From positions 776,773-840,772 of the forward strand of contig NZ_LMDK01000016.1 of the NCBI RefSeq assembly GCF_001425055.1: 64,000 bases of DNA. The letters are read 5' to 3'. Shown piece after piece: positions 28,156 through 36,388 of the stretch. Source of the DNA: Pelomonas sp. Root1237. Its GTDB lineage: Bacteria > Pseudomonadota > Gammaproteobacteria > Burkholderiales > Burkholderiaceae_C. Each line of letters begins with the position of its first letter. Position 1 is the stretch's first letter. A model generated the notes under the pieces. It made no database searches. It was not told where the DNA came from and saw nothing but the letters and a program-made list of their open reading frames with translations. Made by a program: the position numbers and the translations under genes.

Positions 28156-28865
28156 GCTATGCACCCTATGCCTTGAGCGGTCTGACACTGCGCGACCTGC
28201 AGCGGCCGGCGCCGGCCCGCGCGCCATTGCGGCCCTGCCTCTTCGTCGACAAGGACGGCACCCTCGTCGAGGGCGCACCCCACAACGCCGACCCGCTGCT
28301 GCTGCGCTTCATGCCCGGCGCTGGCGAGGCCCTGGCCAGGCTGCAACGCGCGGGGCTGGCCCTGGTCATCGTCACCAACCAGAGCGGCCTGGCGCGCGGC
28401 CGCTTCACCAGGGCGGAGTTCGCGCGCCTGCAGCAGGTCCTGCTGCAACGGCTGCAGCAGGAGTTCGGCGTGCGCATCGAGGGCGTGGAAGTCTGCCCCC
28501 ACGCACCCGACGACGAAGGCCGCCCGGCCTGCCTGTGCCACATTCCGGCACCCGGCATGCTGATCCGCGCCGCTCACCGCTACGGCCTGGACCTGGCGCG
28601 CTCCTGGATGGTGGGCGACAGGCTGGATGACGTCGAGGCCGGCCACCGCGCGGGCTGCCAGGGCCTGCTCTTCGACAGTGGCGGCGAGACCGTCTGGCGT
28701 CGCTCACCCCTGCGGGAGCCCGACGCGCGCTTCTTCGACTGGCCCGCGCTGGCCGACTATGTCGAGAAGCTCGCCACCGCCCGCCTGCCCTCTTTCGCGT
28801 CAGCCCCGGGCAGCGTCATGCAGCCGCAGGCGACGCCTGATGTGGCTTGGCATCGGCCCGACTGA
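28152..28865 (+). CDS. HAD-IIIA phosphatase, GmhB-like
   Basis: A 237-residue HAD hydrolase. The nucleophile motif is VDKDGTLVEG (aspartates about residues 33 and 35), motif II is VIVTNQSGLARG, and motif IV is WMVGDRLDDVEAG. A Cys/His cluster CPHAPDDEGRPACLCH sits where GmhB (heptose 1,7-bisphosphate 7-phosphatase) carries its zinc loop. The substrate may therefore be a phosphorylated sugar. Extra N-terminal (30 aa) and C-terminal (50 aa) parts are unlike GmhB. The gene has a sigma54-type promoter and stands at the left end of the stress/envelope block. Confidence 0.8.
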   Translation: MSYAPYALSGLTLRDLQRPAPARAPLRPCLFVDKDGTLVEGAPHNADPLLLRFMPGAGEALARLQRAGLALVIVTNQSGLARGRFTRAEFARLQQVLLQRLQQEFGVRIEGVEVCPHAPDDEGRPACLCHIPAPGMLIRAAHRYGLDLARSWMVGDRLDDVEAGHRAGCQGLLFDSGGETVWRRSPLREPDARFFDWPALADYVEKLATARLPSFASAPGSVMQPQATPDVAWHRPD

Positions 28866-28885
28866 GTCGGCGCGAACCAGAACGC

Positions 28886-29347
28886 TCAGGCCGCCCGCGG
28901 GCGCAAGGCATGGCGCGTGATGTGGGCGATGGGAACGCCGACATAGAAGATGTGCGACAGCAGGCCGCTGACGATGTTCCACCCGTGCGGAAGCTGCCAG
29001 CCGTTGACCGCTGACAGCGGGACGACGACGTAGACCATCGCCACCCAGGTGAGCAGGCCGTAGACGCTGCCCCATAGCCAGGGGTACGTCGTCAGCGCGC
29101 CCAACCGCAATGCCGCAGCCATGAAGACCGCAGCCATGGCCGTGGTCAGGCAGAAGTGGAACAGCAGCCCCAGTCCCGCCATCGCCATGCCGCCCTGCAA
29201 GGCGGAGGCACCCAGCAGCCCGCTGGCGATGTATTTCAGGATGCCTTCGACGGTGGCGCCCTGCGCCGCATAGCTCGCGAACGCCGCCACGATGTCCAGG
29301 GCACCGGCCACCAGGCCGGCAACAACGACGGCAACGCTCTTGCGCAT
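28886..29347 (-). CDS. Hypothetical four-helix inner-membrane protein
   Basis: A 153-residue protein with four hydrophobic segments (about 6-25, 54-78, 88-109 and 122-145), and a short basic tail (HALRPRAA). The signature VAGLVAGALDIVAAFASYAAQG at the start followed by IASGLLG is common in uncharacterised membrane proteins near stress genes. I cannot name a family with confidence. It is convergent with the HAD gene. No clear -24/-12 element was found before it. Confidence 0.65.
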   Translation of the reverse strand: MRKSVAVVVAGLVAGALDIVAAFASYAAQGATVEGILKYIASGLLGASALQGGMAMAGLGLLFHFCLTTAMAAVFMAAALRLGALTTYPWLWGSVYGLLTWVAMVYVVVPLSAVNGWQLPHGWNIVSGLLSHIFYVGVPIAHITRHALRPRAA

Positions 29348-29465
29348 GGATCTTCCAATCGGTCGAAATGCGCGAAGGGTGGTCGATTTGCCGCCCGAGG
29401 ATGCCTAGCACCAACCCTCATTGATCAATCGCGGTGCGCCCACTACGGGCTGGTGGCTCCTGGCT

Positions 29466-30122
29466 CTAGCCCTGTTCAGCCAGGAAGATCTCCACGCGAC
29501 GGTTCGCGGCACGGCCGGCCTCGGTGTCGTTGCCGGCCACCGGCTCGTGAGAGCCACGCCCCGCCACGGTGACTCTCGAACTCGACACGCCGCGGGCCGA
29601 CAGATAGTCGCGCACGGCCGCAGCGCGTTCGCGCGACAGCGGCTCGTTGATGGCATCGCTGCCGGTGCTGTCGGTGTGGCCGACGACAGTCACATGCACA
29701 CCCGGGTCCAGGTTGCGCCCGATCTCGTCGAGCACCGGGCGCATCTGCGGTTTGATGTCGGCGCGGCCGGTGTCGAAGGACACGTCACTGGGCACGTTGA
29801 GCTTGAGGCGGTTGTCATCAGTGCGCGCGACCTCGACGCCGGTACCCTGGCTCGCCTGGGCCAGGGCGGCGCGCTTGTCCTCCATGCGCTTGGACCACAG
29901 GTTGCCGGCAACCGCGCCGACAGCGCCGCCAATGACGGCCCCACGCCCGGCGCTGCCGCCGGTCACCGAACCAATGATGGCGCCGGCCACAGCACCGGCC
30001 CCGGCACCCTTGGCGGTGCCTTGTTCACGCTCGCTCATCGACGAGCAGCCAGCGGCCAGCAGGGCCGCCACGATCAGGGTGGCCGTCGCGCCGCTGCGCA
30101 ACGGAATCTTGGAAGAACGCAT
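29466..30122 (-). CDS. OmpA-family lipoprotein with glycine-zipper segment
   Basis: A 218-residue outer-membrane-associated protein. It has a lipoprotein signal peptide with lipobox LLAAGC (cysteine about residue 26). A glycine-zipper stretch follows (AGAGAVAGAIIGSVTGGSAGRGAVIGGAVG, about 42-75), and then a C-terminal OmpA peptidoglycan-binding domain (VTVVGHTDSTGSD, LSRERAAAVRDYL, GRGSHEPVAGN, RRVEIFL). It should link the outer membrane to peptidoglycan, like YiaD. An AGAGG site precedes the ATG at 30122. It lies downstream of csbD but behind a strong terminator, so it has its own weak promoter or gets read-through. Confidence 0.9.
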   Translation of the reverse strand: MRSSKIPLRSGATATLIVAALLAAGCSSMSEREQGTAKGAGAGAVAGAIIGSVTGGSAGRGAVIGGAVGAVAGNLWSKRMEDKRAALAQASQGTGVEVARTDDNRLKLNVPSDVSFDTGRADIKPQMRPVLDEIGRNLDPGVHVTVVGHTDSTGSDAINEPLSRERAAAVRDYLSARGVSSSRVTVAGRGSHEPVAGNDTEAGRAANRRVEIFLAEQG

Positions 30123-30139
30123 GGTGTACCTCTCGACAG

Positions 30140-30173
30140 AAAAAGCGCCGCCGGACCCTGAGGTCCGGCGGCG
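30140..30173 (-). terminator. Rho-independent terminator of the csbD gene
   Basis: On the minus strand the 12-bp perfect stem CGCCGCCGGACC (arms 30162-30173 and 30146-30157, 4-base loop) is followed by CTTTTTC (30140-30144). Confidence 0.92.
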
Positions 30174-30194
30174 GGGGCATGGCGTGCGGCGCAA

Positions 30195-30386
30195 TCAGAT
30201 CTTGCGCTGGTCGCGGGCGTCCTTGACGACCTCGCGGGCATCGCCCACGGCCTTTTGGACCTTGCCCTCGACCTGGGTCGCGGCGCCCTTGACCTGCTGC
30301 TCGGTGCTGCCAATGGCCTCGCCCAGCTTGCGTTGCGCCTTGCCCGCGATGTCCTTGACGCTGCCCTTGACTTGATCGGTGTTCAT
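30195..30386 (-). CDS. CsbD family stress protein
   Basis: A 63-residue hydrophilic helical protein: MNTDQVKGSVKDIAGKAQRK, KLGEAIGSTEQQVKGAATQVEGKVQKAVGDAR. This is the CsbD/YjbJ pattern, a general stress protein abundant in stationary phase whose biochemical role is unknown. It has an AAAGGAG site. A strong terminator follows. In other bacteria csbD is under the general stress sigma factor; no clear -24/-12 match is visible here. Confidence 0.93.
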   Translation of the reverse strand: MNTDQVKGSVKDIAGKAQRKLGEAIGSTEQQVKGAATQVEGKVQKAVGDAREVVKDARDQRKI

Positions 30387-30668
30387 GGTGTGCTCCTTTG
30401 TGACGACCCCCGTGACGACTTGCCTAGGGGACTGGCGTCAGACTAACGAGCCAGGCAGTGCACCCGGGCCGGCCTGGGCCGGGTCGGCGGGTGGGTCCAG
30501 TCCTACGTCGCGGCTCAGCAAAGCCAGCGGGCCGCCCCATGGCGCGCCCGCTGACAACATCGACCAGGTCGGCTGCCGCTCTTCCTACGTGCCTGTCGCG
30601 CCTCGTCCGCTGTCCCACCGCTGCCGTTGCAGCGAAGCTTTGCCTACCCCACCTCACCGGAGATCATC

Positions 30669-30746
30669 ATGGGCAAATATCTTCTCGCGTGGCTGCTCGG
30701 CGTGCCGGGCATCGTGCTGCTGCTGGTCTATCTCTTCTTCCATTGA
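30669..30746 (+). CDS. 25-residue single-span membrane protein
   Basis: ATG at 30669 with a GGAG site. The product MGKYLLAWLLGVPGIVLLLV plus YLFFH is one transmembrane helix with a basic start. It resembles tiny membrane proteins that occur beside stress genes in Burkholderiales, from memory. It lies in the otherwise empty 440-bp gap between csbD and the CBS gene, for which it may be the first cistron (81 bp apart). Too short for standard gene callers. Confidence 0.55.
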   Translation: MGKYLLAWLLGVPGIVLLLVYLFFH

Positions 30747-30826
30747 CCGACCGACCGCGGCAACGCGGGCTCGCCTGCGCCGGGCCCGCGGTCTTGCCCG
30801 CTGTCCGCCTCACCCAGGAGACCATC

Positions 30827-31261
30827 ATGTCGACCATCGCCGAAATCATGTCCACCCAGGTGCGCACCATCCAGCCGCAGGAAAGCCTGCGCCGCGCGGC
30901 GCAGTGCATGCAGGAACTGGACGTCGGCGCCCTGCCCGTCTGCGACGGTGAACGCCTGCTCGGCATGCTGACCGATCGCGACATCACGGTGCGCGGCATC
31001 GCCGACGGCCTCAATCCCGACCAGGCTTGCGTGTCCGACATCATGAGCCCCGAGGTCCAGACCTGCACCGCCGATCAGGATGCCGAGGACGCCAAGCGCC
31101 TGATGGGCGCCCGCCAGCTGCGCCGCCTGCCGGTGGTCGACAAGAACGGGCGCCTGATCGGCATCGTGTCGCTGGGCGACCTGGCGGTGCGCGAGTCCGG
31201 TCACATCGACCGCGCCCTGCGCGAGATCTCCGCGCCTGGCGACGCCACGGCGCCGCACTGA
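30827..31261 (+). CDS. CBS domain-pair protein
   Basis: A 144-residue protein made of two CBS motifs: IMSTQVRTIQPQESLRRAAQCMQELDVGALPVCDGERLLGMLTDRDI and IMSPEVQTCTADQDAEDAKRLMGARQLRRLPVVDKNGRLIGIVSLGDL. CBS pairs bind adenine nucleotides such as AMP, ATP or NADH and act as energy sensors. A CAGGAG site precedes the ATG at 30827; the longer open frame upstream is not conserved-looking. No effector domain is attached. Confidence 0.92.
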   Translation: MSTIAEIMSTQVRTIQPQESLRRAAQCMQELDVGALPVCDGERLLGMLTDRDITVRGIADGLNPDQACVSDIMSPEVQTCTADQDAEDAKRLMGARQLRRLPVVDKNGRLIGIVSLGDLAVRESGHIDRALREISAPGDATAPH

Positions 31262-31325
31262 GGGCCACTCAAGCCAGCGGCACGGCCGCGGCCATCTGCG
31301 CCGCAAATCCGCCGGGCATCTGTCG

Positions 31326-31340
31326 GGCATCTGGCTTGCC
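31326..31340 (+). promoter_or_regulatory. Possible sigma54 -24/-12 element before the sorbosone dehydrogenase-like gene
   Basis: GGCATCTGGCTTGCC keeps the GG-N10-GC spacing, but the predicted start falls on the ATG at 31351, giving a leaderless transcript. This makes it one of the weaker cases. Confidence 0.45.
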
Positions 31341-31350
31341 AGACCTGCGT

Positions 31351-32676
31351 ATGAACACACGCTGCCTATTGCTGTTGGCCGCCGCGGCCCTGACTGCTTG
31401 CGGCGAGAGCGCCCGCCTGCCTCAGGGTGCTGACGTCGGCCCCCGGCCCACCCTGGTCGAACCGGTGCAGACCCTGGTGCCAACCGCCCACGTCGCCTCG
31501 ACCCGCCCTTGGGCGGCTGGCGAGGCACCGATCGCCGCGCCAGGCCTGCAGGCCCAAGCCTTCGCCAGCGGGCTGGAGCACCCACGCTGGCTGCATGTGC
31601 TGCCCAACGGCGACGTGCTCGTGGCCGAGACGAACGCGCCGCCACGGCCGGACGAAGGCAAGGGGTTCAAGGGCTGGGTGATGAAGAAGCTGATGGCCAA
31701 GGCCGGTTCAGCCACGCCCAGCGCCAACCGCGTCACGCTGCTGCGCGACGCCGACGGCGATGGCCGCGCCGAGGTCAGGACCGTCTTCCTGCAGGACCTG
31801 AACTCGCCCTTCGGCATGGCCCTGGTTGGTGATCGCTTCTACGTGGCCAACACCGATGCGGTCTGGGAATACAGCTACATGCCTGGTCAGACGAGCCTGA
31901 GCGGCCCCGGCCGCAAGCTGACCGACCTGCCCGCCGGCACGCGCAACCACCACTGGACCAAGAGCCTCATCGCCAGCCCCGACGGCAGCAAGCTCTACGC
32001 GACGGTCGGCTCCAACAGCAATGTGGCCGAGCATGGCATCGAGGCCGAGGAAGGTCGCGCCGCCATCTGGGAGATCGACCGCAGCAGCGGCGCCAAACGC
32101 CTCTTCGCCACCGGCCTGCGCAATCCCAACGGCATGGCCTGGATGGCCGCGCCCGGCGGCGCACCGGTGCTGTGGACCGTGGCCAATGAACGCGACGAGC
32201 TCGGCAGCGACCTGGTGCCCGACTACCTGACCTCGGTGCGCGATGGCGGCTTCTACGGCTGGCCCTACAGCTGGTACGGCGCCCATGTGGACAGCCGCGC
32301 CCAGCCGCCACGACCCGATCTCGTCGCCAAAGCCCTCGTGCCCGACTATGCGCTGGGCGCTCACGTCGCCGCGCTGGGCCTGACTGCTGCAGGAACCAGC
32401 CCCGTGCCCAAGCTGCTTCCCGGTGGCTCGTCCGAAGGTGTCTTCGTCGGCCTGCACGGCTCCTGGAACCGCAAGCCCTTCGCGGGCTACAAGGTCGTCT
32501 ACATCCCCTTTGCAAACGGGCATCCGCAGGGCCTGCCCGCGGACGTGCTGACGGGATTTCTGAGCGCAGATGGCGAGGCCCGTGGCCGCCCGGTCGGCGT
32601 GGCCGTCGATGCTCGCGGCGCGCTGCTGGTAGCCGATGACGTGGGCAATGCCATCTGGCGCGTGGCGCCGCGCTAA
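31351..32676 (+). CDS. PQQ-type sugar/L-sorbosone dehydrogenase-like lipoprotein
   Basis: A 441-residue beta-propeller protein. It has a lipoprotein signal with lipobox ALTAC (Cys about 17). Propeller signatures: EHPRWLHVLPNGDVLVAE, LNSPFGMALVGDRFYVANTDAVWEY, HHWTKSLIASPDGSKLYATVGS, FATGLRNPNGMAW and GSWNRKPFAGYKVVYIPF. This matches the L-sorbosone dehydrogenase/glucose dehydrogenase B class, which oxidise sugars with PQQ in the periplasm. Actual substrate is unknown, and many relatives are uncharacterised. It is convergent with rpoN; the dispersed repeat copy B lies between. Confidence 0.87.
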   Translation: MNTRCLLLLAAAALTACGESARLPQGADVGPRPTLVEPVQTLVPTAHVASTRPWAAGEAPIAAPGLQAQAFASGLEHPRWLHVLPNGDVLVAETNAPPRPDEGKGFKGWVMKKLMAKAGSATPSANRVTLLRDADGDGRAEVRTVFLQDLNSPFGMALVGDRFYVANTDAVWEYSYMPGQTSLSGPGRKLTDLPAGTRNHHWTKSLIASPDGSKLYATVGSNSNVAEHGIEAEEGRAAIWEIDRSSGAKRLFATGLRNPNGMAWMAAPGGAPVLWTVANERDELGSDLVPDYLTSVRDGGFYGWPYSWYGAHVDSRAQPPRPDLVAKALVPDYALGAHVAALGLTAAGTSPVPKLLPGGSSEGVFVGLHGSWNRKPFAGYKVVYIPFANGHPQGLPADVLTGFLSADGEARGRPVGVAVDARGALLVADDVGNAIWRVAPR

Positions 32677-32697
32677 GTCATCTCAGCGGGTGCATTC

Positions 32698-32833
32698 GGG
32701 CCGAGCGCCGGGCCGCTCCCAAGCCGGCCCGCTTAGGCGATGTGCGCGCCGGTCAACCCGGCACGCATCGCCGTCCCCTTGGGGGACCGGCTGGGCACGC
32801 CCGAGTTCAGCAGGGCGAGACCGGACGAGGGGC
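32698..32833 (-). repeat. Structured dispersed repeat, copy B
   Basis: Reverse complement matches 13803-13935 over its whole length. The three stem-loops are kept: GTCCCC/GGGGAC, the long GGCGATGCGTGCCGG/CCGGCGCGCACATCGCC stem with substitutions that preserve pairing through G-C and G-T, and GGGCCG/CGGCCC. It fills the gap between the convergent stops of the sorbosone dehydrogenase-like gene and rpoN (stop 4 bp away) and may act as a terminator-like structure. Confidence 0.8.
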
Positions 32834-32836
32834 GTG

Positions 32837-34345
32837 TCAAGCCACGCGTCGACGGCGGTCCACCGCCTCGATCTTCAGCATCTGGCGGTACTTGGTGACG
32901 GTGCGCCGCGCCACCACCAGGCCCTGCTGGGCCAGTTGACGCGTGATCTCGGCATCCGACAGCGGCGCATCCGGGCTCTCGGCCTCGATGATGTCCTTGA
33001 TGAGGCCACGGATCGCCGTGCCGGAGCAGGCGCTGCCATTGGCGCTGATCATGGCGCGGCTGAAGAAGTACTTCAGCTCCAGCACGCCCACCGGCGTGGC
33101 CATGTATTTGTTGTTGGTCACACGCGAGACGGTGCTTTCGTGGATGCCCACTTCCTCGGCGATCTCGCGCAGGCCCAGCGGCTTCATCGCCATGGCACCG
33201 TAGTCCAGGAAGTTGTGCTGGCGCCTGACGATGGCCTCGGCCACGTCCAGGATGGTCGAGAAGCGCTGCTCGACATTGCGCAACGTCCAGCGCGCCTCCT
33301 GCAGGTGGGCACCGAGCTCGGCGTTGGCCGCCGTGCGGTGGCGCTGGAAGAGCTGGGCATAGACCTGGTTCAGCCTGACGCGGGGCACGATGGCCGGGTT
33401 GAGCTGCACGGTCCAATGGCCGCGCACCTTCTTCACGATCACGTCGGGCACGACATACGGCACCTGCGTGGAGCCGAAGCGCCAGCCCGGCCGCGGGTCC
33501 AGGCGGCGGATGCGGTCGCAGACCGCCTCGACGCGCGCCGGCGACTCGCCCAACTGGCGCGCCAGCGAAGCCACGTCGCGCGCCGCGAGCGCCGGCAGGT
33601 GGTTGGTGACGATGTCCTGGGCCAGGGCCCGCGTGTCGGCGCAGTCGATGCCGGGCAGCTGCAGCAGCAGGCACTCGCCGACGTCGCGCGCCGCCACGCC
33701 CGCCGGGTCCAGCGACTGCACAAGCCTCAGCGCGAACTGCATCTCCTGCAGCTCGGGCGCCGGCTCCAGGCCGGTGACGTCGATCAGCTCCTCCAGCGGC
33801 GTGCGCAGATAGCCGTCGTCGTCCAACGACTCGACGATGGTGCGCGCCAGCGCAAGGTCTCGATCGGACAGCGGCAGCACGTTCAGTTGTCCGTGCAGAT
33901 GCGTCGCCAGCGAGGTCTCGACGGCCATCATGTCGAGCGCGCTGAGTTCGCCGTCCTCGGCGCGGCGCTGCCCGGCACTGTCGGTCGCCCACAGGTCCCG
34001 GTCACTGCCATCCTCGGGCCCGCCGCTGGTGTCGGGATCGTTGGCCGCAGCGGGCAGCTCGGTACCGGCATCGGCCGAAACACCCTCCTCCATCAGGCTG
34101 GAAAGGGCCGACGGTTGCTCCATCGGGCCGGCCTCGGTGCCGGTAGCCAGCGGCAGCGCCGTGCTGCCCTCTCCGTCACCGGCCTCGCCCTCCTCGGTCT
34201 CGAGGAAAGGGTTGCGGCCCAGGGTGTCTCTGAGCATCGCAGCAAAGTCGAGCGAGGACATCTGCAGCAGACGCACTGCATGCTGGAGTCGGGGGGACAG
34301 GGTCTGGGTCTGCCGGTGGTCGGCACGGAGGTCCATGGAGGGCAC
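32837..34345 (-). CDS. rpoN: RNA polymerase sigma54 factor, second-copy type
   Basis: A 502-residue sigma54. Region I is glutamine/leucine-rich (QTLSPRLQHAVRLLQMSSLDF), then a long acidic region II (about 50-130), the core-binding region (SLDPAGVAARDVGECLLLQ), the HTH (LREIAEEVGIHESTVSRVTNNKYM) and the RpoN box ARRTVTKYR, one change from the usual ARRTVAKYR. It directs polymerase to -24/-12 promoters and needs an AAA+ activator. The GTG at 34345 is chosen for its AGGAG site; ATG 34336 and TTG 34363 are also in frame. It is not in the usual lptB-rpoN-hpf-ptsN cluster, which argues for a paralogue. It has its own -24/-12 promoter. Confidence 0.93.
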   Translation of the reverse strand: MPSMDLRADHRQTQTLSPRLQHAVRLLQMSSLDFAAMLRDTLGRNPFLETEEGEAGDGEGSTALPLATGTEAGPMEQPSALSSLMEEGVSADAGTELPAAANDPDTSGGPEDGSDRDLWATDSAGQRRAEDGELSALDMMAVETSLATHLHGQLNVLPLSDRDLALARTIVESLDDDGYLRTPLEELIDVTGLEPAPELQEMQFALRLVQSLDPAGVAARDVGECLLLQLPGIDCADTRALAQDIVTNHLPALAARDVASLARQLGESPARVEAVCDRIRRLDPRPGWRFGSTQVPYVVPDVIVKKVRGHWTVQLNPAIVPRVRLNQVYAQLFQRHRTAANAELGAHLQEARWTLRNVEQRFSTILDVAEAIVRRQHNFLDYGAMAMKPLGLREIAEEVGIHESTVSRVTNNKYMATPVGVLELKYFFSRAMISANGSACSGTAIRGLIKDIIEAESPDAPLSDAEITRQLAQQGLVVARRTVTKYRQMLKIEAVDRRRRVA

Positions 34346-34413
34346 GGGTGCTCCTGTAGGCAACGTCGCTTTTGCCGCGCCGTGCGTGGACGGCGCGCGG
34401 GAACTTCAGTCAA

Positions 34414-34428
34414 TGCAACCTCCGTGCC
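34414..34428 (-). promoter_or_regulatory. Sigma54 -24/-12 element before rpoN
   Basis: Minus strand GGCACGGAGGTTGCA is a near-perfect canonical site, the only one in this window ending in GCA. The predicted start is near 34403, giving a 58-nt leader to the GTG at 34345. It implies autoregulation by sigma54. Confidence 0.8.
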
Positions 34429-34654
34429 GGCGAGCGTTGCTTGTCGCATCCCGAAACAGTTTGGCTCCGCCCCCAGGGAATAGCGGCGCATGGCAAGCGT
34501 GAAGCCCATGGAACGCCCCGCCCACGGGCGCCGCGCCGCTGCAAGATTTACCGGGGCGGCCTCCCCGAACGGGCAATTTCGGCAAAGCGTGCCGCCTGAT
34601 ACGGCATGTTCGACGCCGGCCGCTGCAGCCCTTTTCGCCTTTCAACCCAGCGCA

Positions 34655-34669
34655 GGCACAGCCCTTGCC
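34655..34669 (+). promoter_or_regulatory. Sigma54 -24/-12 element before the BON-domain gene
   Basis: GGCACAGCCCTTGCC, predicted start near 34680, 28-nt leader containing an AATAGGAG ribosome site. It is divergent from the rpoN promoter in the same 362-bp gap; apart from these two elements I see nothing else coding there. Confidence 0.8.
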
Positions 34670-34707
34670 CTTGGCCGGGCGCGAGATCCCTCGCAATAGG
34701 AGAACGC

Positions 34708-35025
34708 ATGAAGAAGATCCTCATCGTCTCGATGGTCGCGCTGGCCACCCTCGGCACCAGCGGCTGCGCGGTCACCAGCGGCCAGAGCACCGTGGGCCAG
34801 TATGTCGACGATGCCACCGTCGCGACCCGCGTGAAGGCACGCTTCGCCGAAGACAGCCAGGTCAGCGCCATGCGCATCCAGGTCGAGGCACTCAAGGGCA
34901 CCGTGCAGCTCGCCGGCTTCGCCACTTCGCAGGCCGAGAAAGATCGCGCCGGCCAGCTCGCCCGCAGCACGCCCGACGTGAAGGAAGTGCGCAACAACAT
35001 CATCGTGCGCCCTCCGGAGAAGTGA
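34708..35025 (+). CDS. BON domain lipoprotein (OsmY-like)
   Basis: A 105-residue protein with a lipoprotein signal (LGTSGC) and one BON domain: YVDDATVATRVKARFAEDSQVSAMRIQVEALKGTVQLAGFATSQAEKDRAGQLARSTPDVKEVRNNIIV. BON proteins bind phospholipid or support the envelope under osmotic stress. A TAGGAG site precedes the ATG at 34708. It has a clear sigma54-type promoter and is followed after 62 bp by the AI-2E-type permease, possibly on the same transcript. Confidence 0.93.
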   Translation: MKKILIVSMVALATLGTSGCAVTSGQSTVGQYVDDATVATRVKARFAEDSQVSAMRIQVEALKGTVQLAGFATSQAEKDRAGQLARSTPDVKEVRNNIIVRPPEK

Positions 35026-35087
35026 GCGCCATGCAGACCCCAGCCACGGCGGCCGCCAGGGTGACTCCACACTAGGTCGGGGACCCC

Positions 35088-36251
35088 ATGACGGCGCCTG
35101 ATCCGCGACTCGAGCCGTCCCAACCGCCGCGCAGCGCCTGGGCTCTGCGCGGCATTTTTTTTGTCGCCCTGGTTTTCGCCGTGCGCGAGGCCCGGCCGCT
35201 GCTGGCGCCGGTGCTGATCGCCGTCATGCTGACCTTCGCGCTGGCGCCTGCCGTGCGCTGGCTCCACGGCCGCGGCGTGCCGCCCTCCATCGGCGCACTG
35301 CTGCTGGTGCTGGCACTGCTGCTGTCCACCGTGTCCGTGGCCAGCAGCCTGGCGCGCCCGGCCGCCAGTTGGTGGCAGGCCGCGCCCACCACCGTCGCCC
35401 AGCTGCTGGAGCAGTTGGAGAAGCTGCGGGCCGCCATTCCGGGCTTGAGCCCGCCGCAGCCCGCCACGCGGCTCGGCCGGGTGGCGGCGACACCAGCATC
35501 GGACCCTTTGAAGGAACGGTTGGCCACCGAAGGCGTGGCCTTGACCGGCCTGGTGCTGACACGGGGCCTGTCCTTCCTGCTGGCAGCCGCGGCCACGGTC
35601 ATCCTGACCTATTTCCTGCTCGCTTCCGAGCAATGGTTGCTGTCCCGCAGCATCGAGGCCTTGCCGCGCCGGCGCACCCGCGCGCTGCTGCTGGGCGGCG
35701 TGCGCGCAGCCCAGCGCGACATCAGCCACTACCTCGCCGCCGTCGGCATCATCAACGCGGTCGTGGGCGTCATCCTGGCCCTGGTGCTGTGGCTGCTGGG
35801 CCTGCCCAACCCGACGCTGTGGGGCTGCATCGCCGCGCTGCTGTGCTTCATTCCCTACCTCGGCCCGATGGCGCTGATGGTGCTGCTGCTGCTCGCCGGC
35901 ATCGCGACCTTCGAGACGGGGCCGGAAATCTTCGGCCCCACGCTGTCCTTCATGGCCATCCATGCGGTGGAAAGCAACATCGTCAGCCCGATCATCGTCG
36001 GGCGCCGGCTGTCGCTGAGTACTGTGTCGGTCTTCCTGTCGGTGCTGTTCTGGGGTTGGCTGTGGGGCATCGTCGGCGCCCTCATCGCCGTGCCGCTGCT
36101 GATCGGGCTGCGCAGCGTGTGCCAGCGCCAGCGGGGCCTGGCGCTGCTGCGGCGCTTCCTGGAGGGCGACCGGCACGCACCGTCGCCGTCGCTGGGCTCG
36201 CTGCTGCGCGGGCCGCCATCGAAATCCCGCTCACGCAAGCACTACACCTAG
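35088..36251 (+). CDS. AI-2E transporter (PerM/YdiK) family permease
   Basis: A 387-residue membrane protein with about seven to eight helices. Hallmarks are the N-terminal double helix, a soluble coiled region between about 95 and 160, and the conserved C-terminal block ALLCFIPYLGPMALMVLLLLAG, FMAIHAVESNIVSPIIVGRRLSLSTVSVFLSVLFWGWLWGIVGALIAVPLL. Members include TqsA and several Na+/H+ antiporters; the substrate cannot be assigned. No -24/-12 site lies directly before it, so it probably depends on the BON promoter. Confidence 0.9.
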   Translation: MTAPDPRLEPSQPPRSAWALRGIFFVALVFAVREARPLLAPVLIAVMLTFALAPAVRWLHGRGVPPSIGALLLVLALLLSTVSVASSLARPAASWWQAAPTTVAQLLEQLEKLRAAIPGLSPPQPATRLGRVAATPASDPLKERLATEGVALTGLVLTRGLSFLLAAAATVILTYFLLASEQWLLSRSIEALPRRRTRALLLGGVRAAQRDISHYLAAVGIINAVVGVILALVLWLLGLPNPTLWGCIAALLCFIPYLGPMALMVLLLLAGIATFETGPEIFGPTLSFMAIHAVESNIVSPIIVGRRLSLSTVSVFLSVLFWGWLWGIVGALIAVPLLIGLRSVCQRQRGLALLRRFLEGDRHAPSPSLGSLLRGPPSKSRSRKHYT

Positions 36252-36278
36252 GGGCGGTGGCTCCGCCGCACGCAGTCG

Positions 36279-36293
36279 GGCACGCCAATTGCC
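36279..36293 (+). promoter_or_regulatory. Sigma54 -24/-12 element before the hybrid histidine kinase gene
   Basis: GGCACGCCAATTGCC, predicted start near 36304, 85-nt leader to the ATG at 36389. Confidence 0.8.
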
Positions 36294-36388
36294 AAGGCGG
36301 CCTGATACTTCTTCGTGGCCGGGGCGCGCCACAGCGCTATGGTTGCGTCCGTGCAATCAGCTCACGCCTGCCCGCACCTGGACCCGCC

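Noticed and set aside
30387..30520. A -24/-12 element before csbD
   Set aside because: I looked on the minus strand for GG-N10-GC with a GGCA core and found none at the right spacing; similarly none before the OmpA, CBS and ku genes.
34574..34592. GGCACGCTTTGCC on the minus strand as another sigma54 site
   Set aside because: Only 8 bases separate GG and GC, so the spacing is wrong, and it points into a region with no gene.
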